DNA of 64,000 bases from the NCBI RefSeq assembly GCF_009720735.1, contig NZ_WNKU01000002.1, positions 62,001-126,000 of the forward strand. Reading direction: 5' to 3'. The stretch comes from Heliobacterium mobile. Its GTDB lineage: Bacteria > Bacillota > Desulfitobacteriia > Heliobacteriales > Heliobacteriaceae. Below the pieces are notes generated by a model that saw nothing but the letters and a program-made list of their open reading frames with translations, was not told the DNA's origin and ran no database searches. The position numbers were made by a program, and so were the translations under genes. How positions within the stretch are numbered: the stretch's first letter is position 1; every line of letters starts with the position of its first letter. Shown piece by piece: positions 1 to 7,858 of this stretch.

Positions 1-1
1 T

Positions 2-925
2 TCGGTGGTGCAAGTGGGATACGGCTACGGGCTTTTCACAGGCGGTTTGGGTGCCCACTACGGCGCTGAAAAGGTCGGGGCCACCGTCGTCCCTATCTCT
101 GGCGGCAATACGAAACGGCAGATCAAACTGATGCAAGATTTCGGTACGACGATTTTGGCCTGCACGCCGTCATATGCCTTATTCCTCGCAGAGACTCTGC
201 AAGAGTCCGGAATCCCCCGGGACAAGCTTCGCTTAAAGGCAGGCATCTTCGGTGCCGAACCTTGGACGGAAGAAATGCGCCGGGAATTGGAATACCGACT
301 GCAGATCACCGCCATCGATATATACGGGCTCAGCGAAGTCATGGGACCGGGTGTGGCCAGCGAATGTCCCGTGAAAAACGGATTACATATCTTTGAAGAT
401 CACTTCATTCCTGAAATCATTGACCCTGTGACCGAAGAGCCTTTGCCGTATGGGGAGAAAGGTGAACTCGTCTTCACGACGATTACCAAAGAAGGTTTTC
501 CGGTCATTCGTTACCGGACCCGGGACATTTCGGTGTTACATGTGGAACCTTGCGCCTGCGGTCGTACTCATGTCCGCATGTCCAAGGTCAGCGGACGGAC
601 GGACGATATGGTCATCATTCGCGGTGTCAACGTTTTCCCGTCGCAGGTAGAAAGCGTCCTGCTCAGCTTAGGGCTCACAGAGCCGCACTATGTGCTTGTC
701 ATTGACCGGGTAGGCACGTTGGATACACTGGAAGTATGGGTGGAAGTATCGGAAAAGATGTTCTCCGACGAAATCAGAAGTATGGAACGGATCGAACGTA
801 CCATCCAGCGAGAACTGGAGAGCCTCTTAGGACTTACGGCGCGAGTTCGTCTCGTCGAACCCAAATCAATTGAGCGCAGTGAAGGAAAGGCCAAACGAGT
901 CATTGATCGCCGTAAGCTATCATAA
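2..925 (+). CDS. paaK: phenylacetate-CoA ligase, C-terminal part (5' end outside window)
   Basis: This is an adenylate-forming CoA ligase that activates phenylacetate or a related aryl acid with ATP and CoA. The reading frame is already open at base 2, so the N-terminal part lies outside the window; the GTG codons at 5 and 8 are internal. The visible part opens with the family's [17 protein letters not shown] block, followed by the adenylate-binding [10 protein letters not shown] motif, the RYRTRD hinge region, and a C-terminal domain with a lysine in SEGKAKR near the end. An ACT-domain gene follows 37 bases later. In Clostridia and archaea this ligase/ACT pair often sits beside indolepyruvate:ferredoxin oxidoreductase genes, which would fit a role in aromatic amino acid catabolism or aryl-acid reuse. 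Those neighbours are not visible here. The family assignment is secure; the substrate is inferred. Confidence 0.93.
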   Translation, partial: SVVQVGYGYGLFTGGLGAHYGAEKVGATVVPISGGNTKRQIKLMQDFGTTILACTPSYALFLAETLQESGIPRDKLRLKAGIFGAEPWTEEMRRELEYRLQITAIDIYGLSEVMGPGVASECPVKNGLHIFEDHFIPEIIDPVTEEPLPYGEKGELVFTTITKEGFPVIRYRTRDISVLHVEPCACGRTHVRMSKVSGRTDDMVIIRGVNVFPSQVESVLLSLGLTEPHYVLVIDRVGTLDTLEVWVEVSEKMFSDEIRSMERIERTIQRELESLLGLTARVRLVEPKSIERSEGKAKRVIDRRKLS

Positions 926-962
926 GCTGAATATCTGAGTATACTAGAAAGGGGACAATCTT

Positions 963-1394
963 ATGAAAGTTCAACAGATTTCTGTCTTCTTGGAAAATAA
1001 ATCGGGACGTCTCGCCACCTTGACTCGCACACTCGCGAACGAAAACATCAATATTCGGGCTTTATCGATAGCCGATACGACTGATTTTGGTATCCTACGC
1101 TTGATCGTCGATAAGCCGGACGCCGCTTACCTTGCCTTGAAACGGTCCGGTTTCACCGTCAGCGAGACGTCGGTCATCGCTGTGGCCATTCCTGACCATC
1201 CCGGCGGTTTAGCTGGGATCATGGATGTTTTGGCAGGAGCGAAAATCAATATCGAATACCTTTACGCCTTGCCCGAAAAAACGCCTGATAAAGCATTAGT
1301 GATTTTCCGTGTCGAACGCCTCGATGATGCGATTCAAGTGCTGCAATCTCACGGTATCGGCGTCTTGAAAGGCGAAGAAGTTTACGGTTTATAA
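963..1394 (+). CDS. tandem ACT-domain protein
   Basis: This 143-residue protein is made of two ACT domains (roughly residues 1-68 and 69-143). Each has the beta-alpha-beta start typical of amino-acid-sensing domains: KSGRLATLTRTLANENINI in the first and DHPGGLAGIMDVLAGAKINI in the second. There is no catalytic domain. It has a good Shine-Dalgarno (gaaagggg) before its ATG and follows the CoA ligase by 37 bases, so the two are probably co-transcribed. Small double-ACT proteins next to PaaK-type ligases are common in anaerobes and are presumed to bind an aromatic amino acid or its product. The ligand is not evident from the sequence. A terminator follows directly after the stop. Confidence 0.9.
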   Translation: MKVQQISVFLENKSGRLATLTRTLANENINIRALSIADTTDFGILRLIVDKPDAAYLALKRSGFTVSETSVIAVAIPDHPGGLAGIMDVLAGAKINIEYLYALPEKTPDKALVIFRVERLDDAIQVLQSHGIGVLKGEEVYGL

Positions 1395-1401
1395 TGGAGT
1401 C

Positions 1402-1427
1402 AGCCCGTCTCTACGGGCTTTCTCTTT
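1402..1427 (+). terminator. intrinsic terminator after the ligase/ACT operon
   Basis: A six-base stem (agcccg / cgggct) with a six-base loop is followed by a pyrimidine-rich run ending in ttttt. It begins 8 bases after the ACT stop codon. It lies inside the in-frame extension upstream of the next gene, which argues that the next gene does not start at the ATG overlapping the ACT stop. Confidence 0.75.
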
Positions 1428-1483
1428 TTACTCTCAACCAACAATTCTCTCTGACGATTAGAGAAAGGGGAATATTTAATCTG

Positions 1484-4264
1484 GTGAACAAGCGGCGATA
1501 CTTGGGATTCTTAGTATTCTTCGCGGTATTCGTTGTCTTGCCTGTACTCACATCGATATTAAAACTTTATGTAGACTGGCGTTGGTTTAGTTCGGAAGGC
1601 TATGCTGGTGTATTTACGACTCGTTTTCTAACGTCCTGGGGATTGTCCCTCGCTATTGGCACACTCGCTTTTCTCTTTACTTACATCAACCTGCGCTTGA
1701 CCAGGGAAGTGGTCGGCAAAGCTCTTCAATTCGCCCGGAACATGGAATCCCATCCACGGCTTTTTGCCTTGAGCGATTGGCTCAAACCCGAGTACATGAA
1801 CAAAATCTTTTTGTTCATCAGCTTTCTGGCAGCTCTAACCGTATCGCAGTTGGCTTCCGGCGAGTGGCAAAGCCTGCTGTTAGCGCTGCAAAATGAGAGT
1901 TTCGCCATTGCCGATCCCTTGTTTCAGCGGGATGTAGGATTTTATCTTTTCCAGTTACCCTTCTTGGAATTGGTTTACCACATCACCCAAGCGATTTTGC
2001 TGCTCACAGCCTTTTTGTTATTCATCGTCTACCAGGTGTCCAATACACACGGCTTTGGCAAAGTGGGGTGGGGTGAACTTCCCCGCGCCCGATACCACCT
2101 AGCTGGTATCGGGGCTCTATTTTTCCTCGGTAAGGCTTTAGGCTATCAATTGGATATGTGTAATCTTGTCTATTCGCCCCGAGGGGTTGTCGTCGGCGCT
2201 AGCTATACCGATGTGCATGCTCAACTACCCGCTTACCAGATACTGACCGTTGCCGCAGTTGCTACGGCAGCACTACTGCTTTTCGCTGTGATCGGACGGA
2301 GGATCCGGTGGGCCCTATACGGTGTCGGTACACTCGTGGCTATTTCTCTCATTGTAGGTCAGATATATCCGGCTTTGGTTCAGCGGTTCAAGGTGGAACC
2401 GAATGAATTCGTCATGGAAAAACCCTATATTGATATGAATATCCAGTTCACCAAGTTAGCCTTTGGACTCGATCGCATTCAGCATGTGCCTTTTTCTGTC
2501 AAAAACGACTTGAGTGCTACCGGCATCAACGCGAACAATGACACCTTTTCCAGTATCCGCTTATGGGACTGGCGGCCTCTCCAACAGACATACAGCCAGC
2601 TCCAAGAGATCCGCCTGTACTATAAGTTCAAAGGCATCGATATCGACCGGTATACGGTAGATGGACAAAAGCGGCAAGTTATGCTGGCGGCTCGGGAACT
2701 AGATACTTCAGCACTGCCCGAATCAGCAAAAACCTGGATCAATCAGCGCTTGCTCTACACGCACGGCTATGGAGTGGCGATGAGCCCCGTCAATGAAGCG
2801 ACCTCCGAGGGACTGCCGAAATTCTTTTTAAAAGACGTTCCGCCAAAAGCGACGTCGGAGAGTCTACAGATCGCTCGCCCGGAGATCTATTTCGGTGAAA
2901 CAAGTGGCGACTATGTAATCGTCAAAACAGCGACAAAAGAATTCGATTATCCCTCCGGTGACGATAATGTCTATTCGACCTATCAAGCCGATGCCGGTCT
3001 GCCAGTAGGATCCTTTTGGCAAAAGCTCGTCTTCGCTGCCTATTTCGGCGACCTGAAACTGCTGCTGTCGTCAGAGGTCTTGCCGGAAAGCCGGGTGCTC
3101 ATGGAGCGCAACATCGTCGATCGCTTGCAAAAAGTGGCCCCCTTTTTACATTTTGACGATGATCCTTATTTGGTCATTCAGGACGGTCGTCTCGTCTGGG
3201 TAGCTGACGCTTATACCACCTCGAACCGCTACCCTTTTGCACAGCCGGCCCCCGGAGCAGGCAATTACATTCGCAACTCCGTAAAAGCCACTGTCGATGC
3301 CTACACCGGTAAAATGACCTTTTATTTGATCGATCCGGAAGATCCGATCATTCGCAGCTATATGGCTGTCTTCCCAGGCATGTTCCAGCCGATGGAAAGC
3401 ATGTCTTTGTCGCTGCGGGAACACATTCGCTACCCGGAAGAGTTGCTCAAGATCCAAAGCCGTGTATACGCCACCTATCACATGGAAGACACTGGCGTAT
3501 TTTATAACCGGGAGGATGAATGGCATCTCCCGCAAGTTCGGTCCGGAGAAAAGGAACAACGGGAGATGGAACCTTACTACGCCCTGTTAAAACTGCCTGG
3601 TGACAATCGTCCGGAATTCATCTTGATGACCCCCTATACACCGTCACGGAAAGACAATATGGTCGCCTGGATGGCTGCTCGTTCTGACGGTGAGAATTAT
3701 GGAAAACTGCTCGTCTATACCTTCCCCAAACAAGAGTTGATTTACGGACCGGCCCAAATCGAGGCACGGATCGATCAGGACTCAGAGATTTCTCAAAAAC
3801 TCACCCTTTGGAACCAGCGAGGGTCATCGGTGATCCGCGGTAACTTGATGGTGTTGCCTGTGAACAATTCGCTTCTGTACATTGAACCGCTCTTCCTGCA
3901 GTCGGAGCAGGGGAAATTGCCGGCTTTGCGTCGAGTCATCGTCGTCTTCGGCGAACGGGTCGTCATGGAGGAAAACTTAAATACGGCTCTACAACGTATC
4001 TTTGGCAAAGGCGTATCTACCGGACCCCCAGGGGAGGTTGTCCCAGGGCAGCAAGCCCAGCCGGGTCCTGACATCGTGGTCCCAGGACAACCGGTGCCAC
4101 CTCCATCGGCGGATAATCGGACCGTAGCTGAACTGGCGACCCAAGCTCGCCAACTCTATGACGAGGCAAACGAACGACTAAAAGCGGGCGACTGGAACGG
4201 GTACGGCGAAAAGCTGCGGGAACTGCGAAACTCTCTGGAGACACTGGAGAAAAAGACTCGGTAG
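1484..4264 (+). CDS. UPF0182 (COG1615) family membrane protein
   Basis: This large membrane protein belongs to the UPF0182/COG1615 family, whose function is unknown. The frame is open from 1394, but the stretch before 1484 contains a terminator, and GTG 1484 has a good Shine-Dalgarno (gaaagggg). I therefore choose 1484, giving 926 residues, close to the family's usual size. About seven hydrophobic segments fill the N-terminal third, including LGFLVFFAVFVVLPVLTSIL at the very start. A long soluble domain follows with family-like stretches such as VEPNEFVMEKPYIDMNI and YVIVKTATKEFDYPSGDDN. The end is a proline/glycine-rich linker (about residues 845-880) and a charged helical tail. The soluble domain is probably extracytoplasmic. 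It appears to be a single-gene unit, with a 6S-like RNA gene downstream. Family membership is confident; the role is unknown. Confidence 0.9.
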   Translation: MNKRRYLGFLVFFAVFVVLPVLTSILKLYVDWRWFSSEGYAGVFTTRFLTSWGLSLAIGTLAFLFTYINLRLTREVVGKALQFARNMESHPRLFALSDWLKPEYMNKIFLFISFLAALTVSQLASGEWQSLLLALQNESFAIADPLFQRDVGFYLFQLPFLELVYHITQAILLLTAFLLFIVYQVSNTHGFGKVGWGELPRARYHLAGIGALFFLGKALGYQLDMCNLVYSPRGVVVGASYTDVHAQLPAYQILTVAAVATAALLLFAVIGRRIRWALYGVGTLVAISLIVGQIYPALVQRFKVEPNEFVMEKPYIDMNIQFTKLAFGLDRIQHVPFSVKNDLSATGINANNDTFSSIRLWDWRPLQQTYSQLQEIRLYYKFKGIDIDRYTVDGQKRQVMLAARELDTSALPESAKTWINQRLLYTHGYGVAMSPVNEATSEGLPKFFLKDVPPKATSESLQIARPEIYFGETSGDYVIVKTATKEFDYPSGDDNVYSTYQADAGLPVGSFWQKLVFAAYFGDLKLLLSSEVLPESRVLMERNIVDRLQKVAPFLHFDDDPYLVIQDGRLVWVADAYTTSNRYPFAQPAPGAGNYIRNSVKATVDAYTGKMTFYLIDPEDPIIRSYMAVFPGMFQPMESMSLSLREHIRYPEELLKIQSRVYATYHMEDTGVFYNREDEWHLPQVRSGEKEQREMEPYYALLKLPGDNRPEFILMTPYTPSRKDNMVAWMAARSDGENYGKLLVYTFPKQELIYGPAQIEARIDQDSEISQKLTLWNQRGSSVIRGNLMVLPVNNSLLYIEPLFLQSEQGKLPALRRVIVVFGERVVMEENLNTALQRIFGKGVSTGPPGEVVPGQQAQPGPDIVVPGQPVPPPSADNRTVAELATQARQLYDEANERLKAGDWNGYGEKLRELRNSLETLEKKTR

Positions 4265-4285
4265 GCTTGGAGGCATATTTTCCAT

Positions 4286-4314
4286 TTCACAATCGTCACT
4301 GAGAGTGGTATAAT
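4286..4314 (+). promoter_or_regulatory. sigma-A-type promoter of the 6S-like RNA
   Basis: TTCACA (4286-4291) and a perfect TATAAT (4309-4314) are separated by exactly 17 bases. Transcription would start near 4321, where the 6S-like RNA begins. No coding frame follows this promoter immediately, which supports an RNA product. Confidence 0.75.
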
Positions 4315-4320
4315 GACGAC

Positions 4321-4512
4321 AAAGCAATGTACCTGCGATGTACGTAAGCCCCTGAATGTTTCTAACCTACATGAAACATTAGGGATTCAAGACCAGACGT
4401 AGCTGTCAGGCCAACTTGAGTTTGGAAGGCAAAAGCGACTGTGAGATGCCCACCTGCGAGTAGCAGGTTTAGAAACCACGGCGCGACGGCATAGGCGGGT
4501 ACATTGCTCTAT
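4321..4512 (+). ncRNA. ssrS: probable 6S RNA
   Basis: This stretch of about 190 nt looks like 6S RNA, which binds the housekeeping RNA polymerase holoenzyme and mimics an open promoter. The two ends pair: gcaatgtacc (4324-4333) with ggtacattgc (4498-4507). Just inside is the family-like 5' segment cccctgaatgtttctaacc. On the 3' side are a local hairpin (cacctgcgagtagcaggt) and the GC-rich segment ggcgcgacggca. It has a strong promoter in front, no significant ORF, and a terminator 20 bases beyond. SRP RNA and tmRNA were considered, but the length and the absence of their hallmark segments argue against them. A covariance-model search would settle it. Confidence 0.72.
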
Positions 4513-4531
4513 CACAAATGAAATCAAAAGG

Positions 4532-4560
4532 AAAAGCAGGTCTGTGGGACCTGCTTTTTT
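4532..4560 (+). terminator. intrinsic terminator after the 6S-like RNA
   Basis: The stem gcaggtc / gacctgc has a short loop, is flanked by aaaa on the 5' side and is followed by six T residues. It fits as the end of the RNA transcribed from the promoter at 4286-4314. Confidence 0.82.
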
Positions 4561-4650
4561 ACATTCCGCTCGATATGAATCTAAAAAAGTCCTTGTAATT
4601 GAACCATAACCCGGAATAAGGGACATCCTAATCTACGGAGGTGATGGGCT

Positions 4651-4893
4651 ATCTTTGAACAACGGCGGAAGAGTCGGGAGCGGCAGGAGGCAGAAGACCT
4701 GGTAACGCTGTGTACCATTCACGAAAGCTACGAACAATCGTCGCGAGACCTCTGGTTATTTTTACGCAGGGTAACTGCCTCGGGCATTCCCATGCCGACA
4801 GATGTTCAGGAGCTTTTGGAAGACCGGTTGGAGACAGCGATGGTGGTAGCCGAATCAGCGAGGAACGAGCTCGAACGTCGGAGAACCCATTAA
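4651..4893 (+). CDS. small charged protein of unknown function, apparent ATC start
   Basis: This 80-residue reading frame is too short and lacks the usual start codon for standard gene calls. A near-perfect Shine-Dalgarno (ggaggtga, 4637-4644) lies nine bases, counted from ggagg, before an ATC at 4651; a stop (tga 4642-4644) sits just upstream in the same frame. The next in-frame ATG is well inside the gene. The product is highly charged, helical and probably cytosolic: it starts IFEQRRKSRERQ, has WLFLRRVTASGIPMP in the middle, and ends ARNELERRRTH. A strong terminator follows 8 bases after the stop. I do not recognise the family. The alternative TTG at 4655 is in another frame and gives only 17 codons. 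That it is a gene is likely; the ATC start is inference. Confidence 0.6.
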   Translation: MFEQRRKSRERQEAEDLVTLCTIHESYEQSSRDLWLFLRRVTASGIPMPTDVQELLEDRLETAMVVAESARNELERRRTH

Positions 4894-4901
4894 CCTTCCT
4901 C

Positions 4902-4934
4902 AGGCGATTTCGTCAGTCGACGAAATCGCCTTTT
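4902..4934 (+). terminator. strong intrinsic terminator
   Basis: A perfect 13-bp stem (aggcgatttcgtc / gacgaaatcgcct) with a four-base loop is followed by TTT. It lies just after the small unknown gene and before the 3' end of the convergent histidine kinase gene. The T-run is on the + strand side only. Confidence 0.85.
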
Positions 4935-4968
4935 ATGATGAATCGTCAAAATGTATGTTTGGGAGAGA

Positions 4969-6405
4969 TTAAATCTCCAGCCCTGCTTCTAGCTCTACCG
5001 GCAGCCAAACGTAAAAGGTAGTACCCTTGCCGATAGTACTTTTTGCTGTGATTATACCGCCCTGAAGTTCTACAAACTCCTTAGCAATCGCCAGACCTAG
5101 ACCAGAACCGCCAGTTTGACGACTACGGCTTTGGTCTCCCCGGTAGAAACGATCAAAAATATGGGGCATATGCTCCGGAGCAATACCGGTACCTGTATCG
5201 GAGACAGCAAGTTCGATGCCGTTTTTGTTCATTTCCCTCTGGAAGCGGACTGTGATTTGGATGGTCCCACCGGCCGGGGTGTAACGGACTGCGTTATGGA
5301 GCAAATTCAAAAAGATTTGTACAGTACGGTCTGGATCAATATAGAGAAGGGCCGACCTTTCAGCAAGGGGGAAATCGACCAGGAAATCGAGGTTCGATAG
5401 CTTTGCTGTTTTTTGAAACGATTCTTCGATCCTTTCGAGAAGATCGCCCGCATAGATCAATTCTTTTTGGATGGAGAGTTGACGTGTCTCTGCTTTGCTC
5501 AAGTCATGAAGGTCTGTAACGAGACGGTTCATCCGGCCAATCTCCTCCTGTAAGGAAGAAAGGGAATTGGAATCCCACGGAATGAATCCGCTCTCCAACG
5601 AATCCAGAATTCCTTGACTGACTGCTAAGGGAGTTCGCAATTCATGTACCACATCAGCTTGAAGTTGCCGACGGAGTTGCCTGTCCTTTTGTAGGCGATC
5701 GGCCATCGTATTGAAATCAGCAGCCAATTTACCCAGTACTTCTTCTGACCGCACAGGTACGCGGTATTCCAAATTCCCCTGGGCAATGTTATGAGCCGCT
5801 TGGGCCAGCGTTTCGATTTTCGATGAGAAGAAACGAGATACCAAATAGGCGAATATGAAAGCGATAACAGAAGAAAGGAATGCCGCTAGAAGGTTATTGC
5901 GAGTCACCGGCAACAAGAGAAAACTGTGAGTGATCTCAAGTAAACTGTTTGCTTTGGGAATGAGCCAGAAGGTGCCAAGCTGTTTTCCGTCCGAGGTGAT
6001 AGGATAGCCTTCATCCATCCTATTGTTTGCCAGTTCTTTTCCTATCAAGATGCGGCCTTGCTCATCGACCAAAACCACATCCCACCAACCATCACCAGCT
6101 AAGGTGAAATAATGATTATGGTTGGAGTCAATCGGTGACCATAGGGGACCATGAGCATGGGGTTCTGTAAATACGAGCTGAAGTTCTCGAGGTAAGATCA
6201 TTGGCTCAGCCACACCTGAAAAAGAGCCCTCTTTTTTGTAATAGTCCTGTAGATTTTTCGTTACCGATTCAGAAAGAGAGTTCTTAAAAGTTGAAGTAAA
6301 ATGTTCCAATACTTGTTCCGTCGAGTAATGACTGATAACAATATTTAGCAACGACGTCAACAGGATGAAAAGAAAAAAAGACATCAGCATTCGCCGCAGG
6401 ATCAT
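4969..6405 (-). CDS. sensor histidine kinase, BaeS/OmpR-partner type
   Basis: This 478-residue membrane histidine kinase should autophosphorylate and pass phosphate to the response regulator encoded just upstream. A first TM helix (about residues 5-25) is followed by an extracytoplasmic sensor region (26-165) containing an HAHGPLWS / NHNHYF histidine-rich patch. A second TM helix (170-190) leads into a HAMP domain (to about 240). The phospho-acceptor His254 lies in VVHELRTPL. The ATPase domain shows LLHNAVRYTPAGG (N box), DTGTGI (G1), FDRFYRG (F) and GGSGLGLAI (G2). Its ATG overlaps the regulator's stop by four bases, indicating translational coupling. The histidines in the sensor region could bind a metal, which is speculation. 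Confidence 0.93.
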   Translation of the reverse strand: MILRRMLMSFFLFILLTSLLNIVISHYSTEQVLEHFTSTFKNSLSESVTKNLQDYYKKEGSFSGVAEPMILPRELQLVFTEPHAHGPLWSPIDSNHNHYFTLAGDGWWDVVLVDEQGRILIGKELANNRMDEGYPITSDGKQLGTFWLIPKANSLLEITHSFLLLPVTRNNLLAAFLSSVIAFIFAYLVSRFFSSKIETLAQAAHNIAQGNLEYRVPVRSEEVLGKLAADFNTMADRLQKDRQLRRQLQADVVHELRTPLAVSQGILDSLESGFIPWDSNSLSSLQEEIGRMNRLVTDLHDLSKAETRQLSIQKELIYAGDLLERIEESFQKTAKLSNLDFLVDFPLAERSALLYIDPDRTVQIFLNLLHNAVRYTPAGGTIQITVRFQREMNKNGIELAVSDTGTGIAPEHMPHIFDRFYRGDQSRSRQTGGSGLGLAIAKEFVELQGGIITAKSTIGKGTTFYVWLPVELEAGLEI

Positions 6406-7085
6406 GATCTTTCTCCAAACCGATAGCCGATGCCGAAAACCGTCTGTATATAACGCGGTTTTCCAGCTTGGGCTTCGATTTTCTTACGTAAGTTAAAAAT
6501 GTGTGTATCTACGGTGCGCTCGTAATTCTCAAAAGCCTCTCCGATAGCACCTTCAAGTAGCTGTAATCTTGTGAAAGCACGACCAGGCTGACGGGCCATC
6601 ATCGATAAGAGCTTAAATTCGGTTGGTGTCAACGGGATTTCTTGCCCGTTTTTCTCTAAGCGAACGGCATCCAAGTCGAGTGCTAAGTCACCGTAATGAA
6701 GCATGTTTCCGCTGACTGGTGCGGCCCGATGTCGGCGCAAAACAGCTCGTATACGGGCAACCAATTCTCGCATACGAAAAGGCTTAATGATATAATCGTC
6801 AGCACCTTGTTCTAGACCTGACAACACATTTTCTTCATCGCCTAAGGCTGTCAGCATGATAACCGGCACAGCGCTTTCCTGACGGACGATTTTGCAGATT
6901 TGAATGCCATTTAGCTCGGGCAGCATGATGTCCAACAGCAGAAGGTCTGGGCTTTCTTCCCGTACCATCTTGAGCGCCTCAAGACCGTCGGCAGCGGTGA
7001 TAACCGAAAATCCTTCACTGGCAAGAAAATGACTGATATTATCGCGCAACTTTACTTCATCTTCGACGACTAACAGTTTCGTCAA
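6402..7085 (-). CDS. OmpR-family response regulator
   Basis: This 227-residue DNA-binding response regulator partners the overlapping kinase gene. The receiver domain (1-115) has the acidic pocket VVEDE, the phosphorylation site Asp52 in LLLDIMLPELNG, the conserved Thr/Ala region MLTALGDEE, and the lysine in IIKPFRMREL. A winged-helix Trans_reg_C domain (about 130-225) ends with the typical YIQTVFGIGYRF. The start is TTG, seven bases after a ggggggag Shine-Dalgarno. It is transcribed away from the DsrE-like gene across a 300-base divergent region, so the two promoters may influence each other. The target genes are unknown. Confidence 0.94.
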   Translation of the reverse strand: MTKLLVVEDEVKLRDNISHFLASEGFSVITAADGLEALKMVREESPDLLLLDIMLPELNGIQICKIVRQESAVPVIMLTALGDEENVLSGLEQGADDYIIKPFRMRELVARIRAVLRRHRAAPVSGNMLHYGDLALDLDAVRLEKNGQEIPLTPTEFKLLSMMARQPGRAFTRLQLLEGAIGEAFENYERTVDTHIFNLRKKIEAQAGKPRYIQTVFGIGYRFGERS

Positions 7086-7240
7086 CTGACTCCCCCCGAA
7101 CTCATCGTTGTGCCTTTATCTGATATGTATGGGTTTTCTCAATTCTTGCTTGAGCGTTCTAGGTCTGTATAGACAAAGTTTCTAGTATTTTTAGTATAAA
7201 TCAAATGGCGGAAATATGGGATGGATTTGTTTAACTGCAC

Positions 7241-7270
7241 TTGAATCTTATACCCGAAGGGGTATATAAT
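7241..7270 (+). promoter_or_regulatory. promoter with overlapping CsoR/CstR-like inverted-repeat operator
   Basis: TTGAAT (7241-7246) and TATAAT (7265-7270) are 18 bases apart. The spacer holds the inverted repeat TATACCCGAAGGGGTATA (7249-7266), which runs into the -10 box. The shape (ATACCC, short spacer, GGGTAT) matches operators of the CsoR family: copper-sensing CsoR and persulfide-sensing CstR. Bound repressor would block the promoter. A second half-like site (ttatacccct) lies near 7322. The regulator gene is not in the window. The transcript leads to the DsrE-like gene at 7388. Confidence 0.65.
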
Positions 7271-7387
7271 CGTAATCAAATGGCATCTGCTAATTTTATT
7301 GCGTTTTCAACGAAAGATAAGATTATACCCCTGATAACAATTAAGTTTGTCGCCGCCATTTGAAAAAAATATAAAGGAGTAGTACCT

Positions 7388-7762
7388 ATGTCAAAAGATT
7401 CTTCATTCGTAGTTACATTGGGTTTTAACAACAACAATGAAAATTACGTCACTGTAGCATTAACGGTGGCCTTAGCCGCCCAGAAAAAAGGAGAACAAGC
7501 GTGCCTGTTGTTGCTGGTTGACGGTGTTCATTTAGGGAAAGAAGGATATGTGGACGATATCAATATCGGCGAACCTTTCCGCCCGGTCCGTGATCTTCTC
7601 GCAGACTTCCTAGCATCGGGCGGCCAATTAAAAATCTGCGGTGCCTGTTTGCATCACAACAAGATTGCCAATGATGAACTGCTTACGTCCGCTGAAATCA
7701 TCACCGGCAGTGATATCGTCGACCTACTGAACAATGCTAAGTCGACACTTCAACTGAATTAA
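7388..7762 (+). CDS. DsrE/DsrF-like sulfur-relay protein
   Basis: This 124-residue protein has the DsrE-like fold pattern (COG1416-like). The N-terminal strand FVVTLGFNNNN is followed by a helix and the LLLLVDGVHLG strand. A conserved cysteine segment ICGACLHHNKI lies at about residues 82-92, where active cysteines of DsrE-type persulfide carriers sit. There is no signal peptide. A good Shine-Dalgarno (aaaggag) precedes the ATG. It appears to be a single-gene transcript ending at the hairpin 7794-7820. The upstream CsoR/CstR-like operator fits a role in sulfane-sulfur or metal stress, since CstR regulons carry sulfur-transfer proteins. The precise partner is not known. Confidence 0.82.
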   Translation: MSKDSSFVVTLGFNNNNENYVTVALTVALAAQKKGEQACLLLLVDGVHLGKEGYVDDINIGEPFRPVRDLLADFLASGGQLKICGACLHHNKIANDELLTSAEIITGSDIVDLLNNAKSTLQLN

Positions 7763-7793
7763 GAACATAACTTTCCTGTCATAGTGCGAAAGA

Positions 7794-7820
7794 AAGGCTG
7801 GCCTGAAGCCAGCCTTTTTC
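7794..7820. terminator. bidirectional intrinsic terminator
   Basis: The nine-bp stem aaggctggc / gccagcctt has T-runs available on both strands. It separates the convergent DsrE-like gene (+) and the BASS-family transporter gene (-). Confidence 0.85.
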
Positions 7821-7858
7821 CTTTATATATGCTTAGATAAACCTGTATCTGTACGATG

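Noticed and set aside
1394-1483. ATG overlapping the ACT gene stop as the start of the UPF0182 gene
   Set aside because: An intrinsic terminator lies within this stretch, and GTG 1484 has a good ribosome site.
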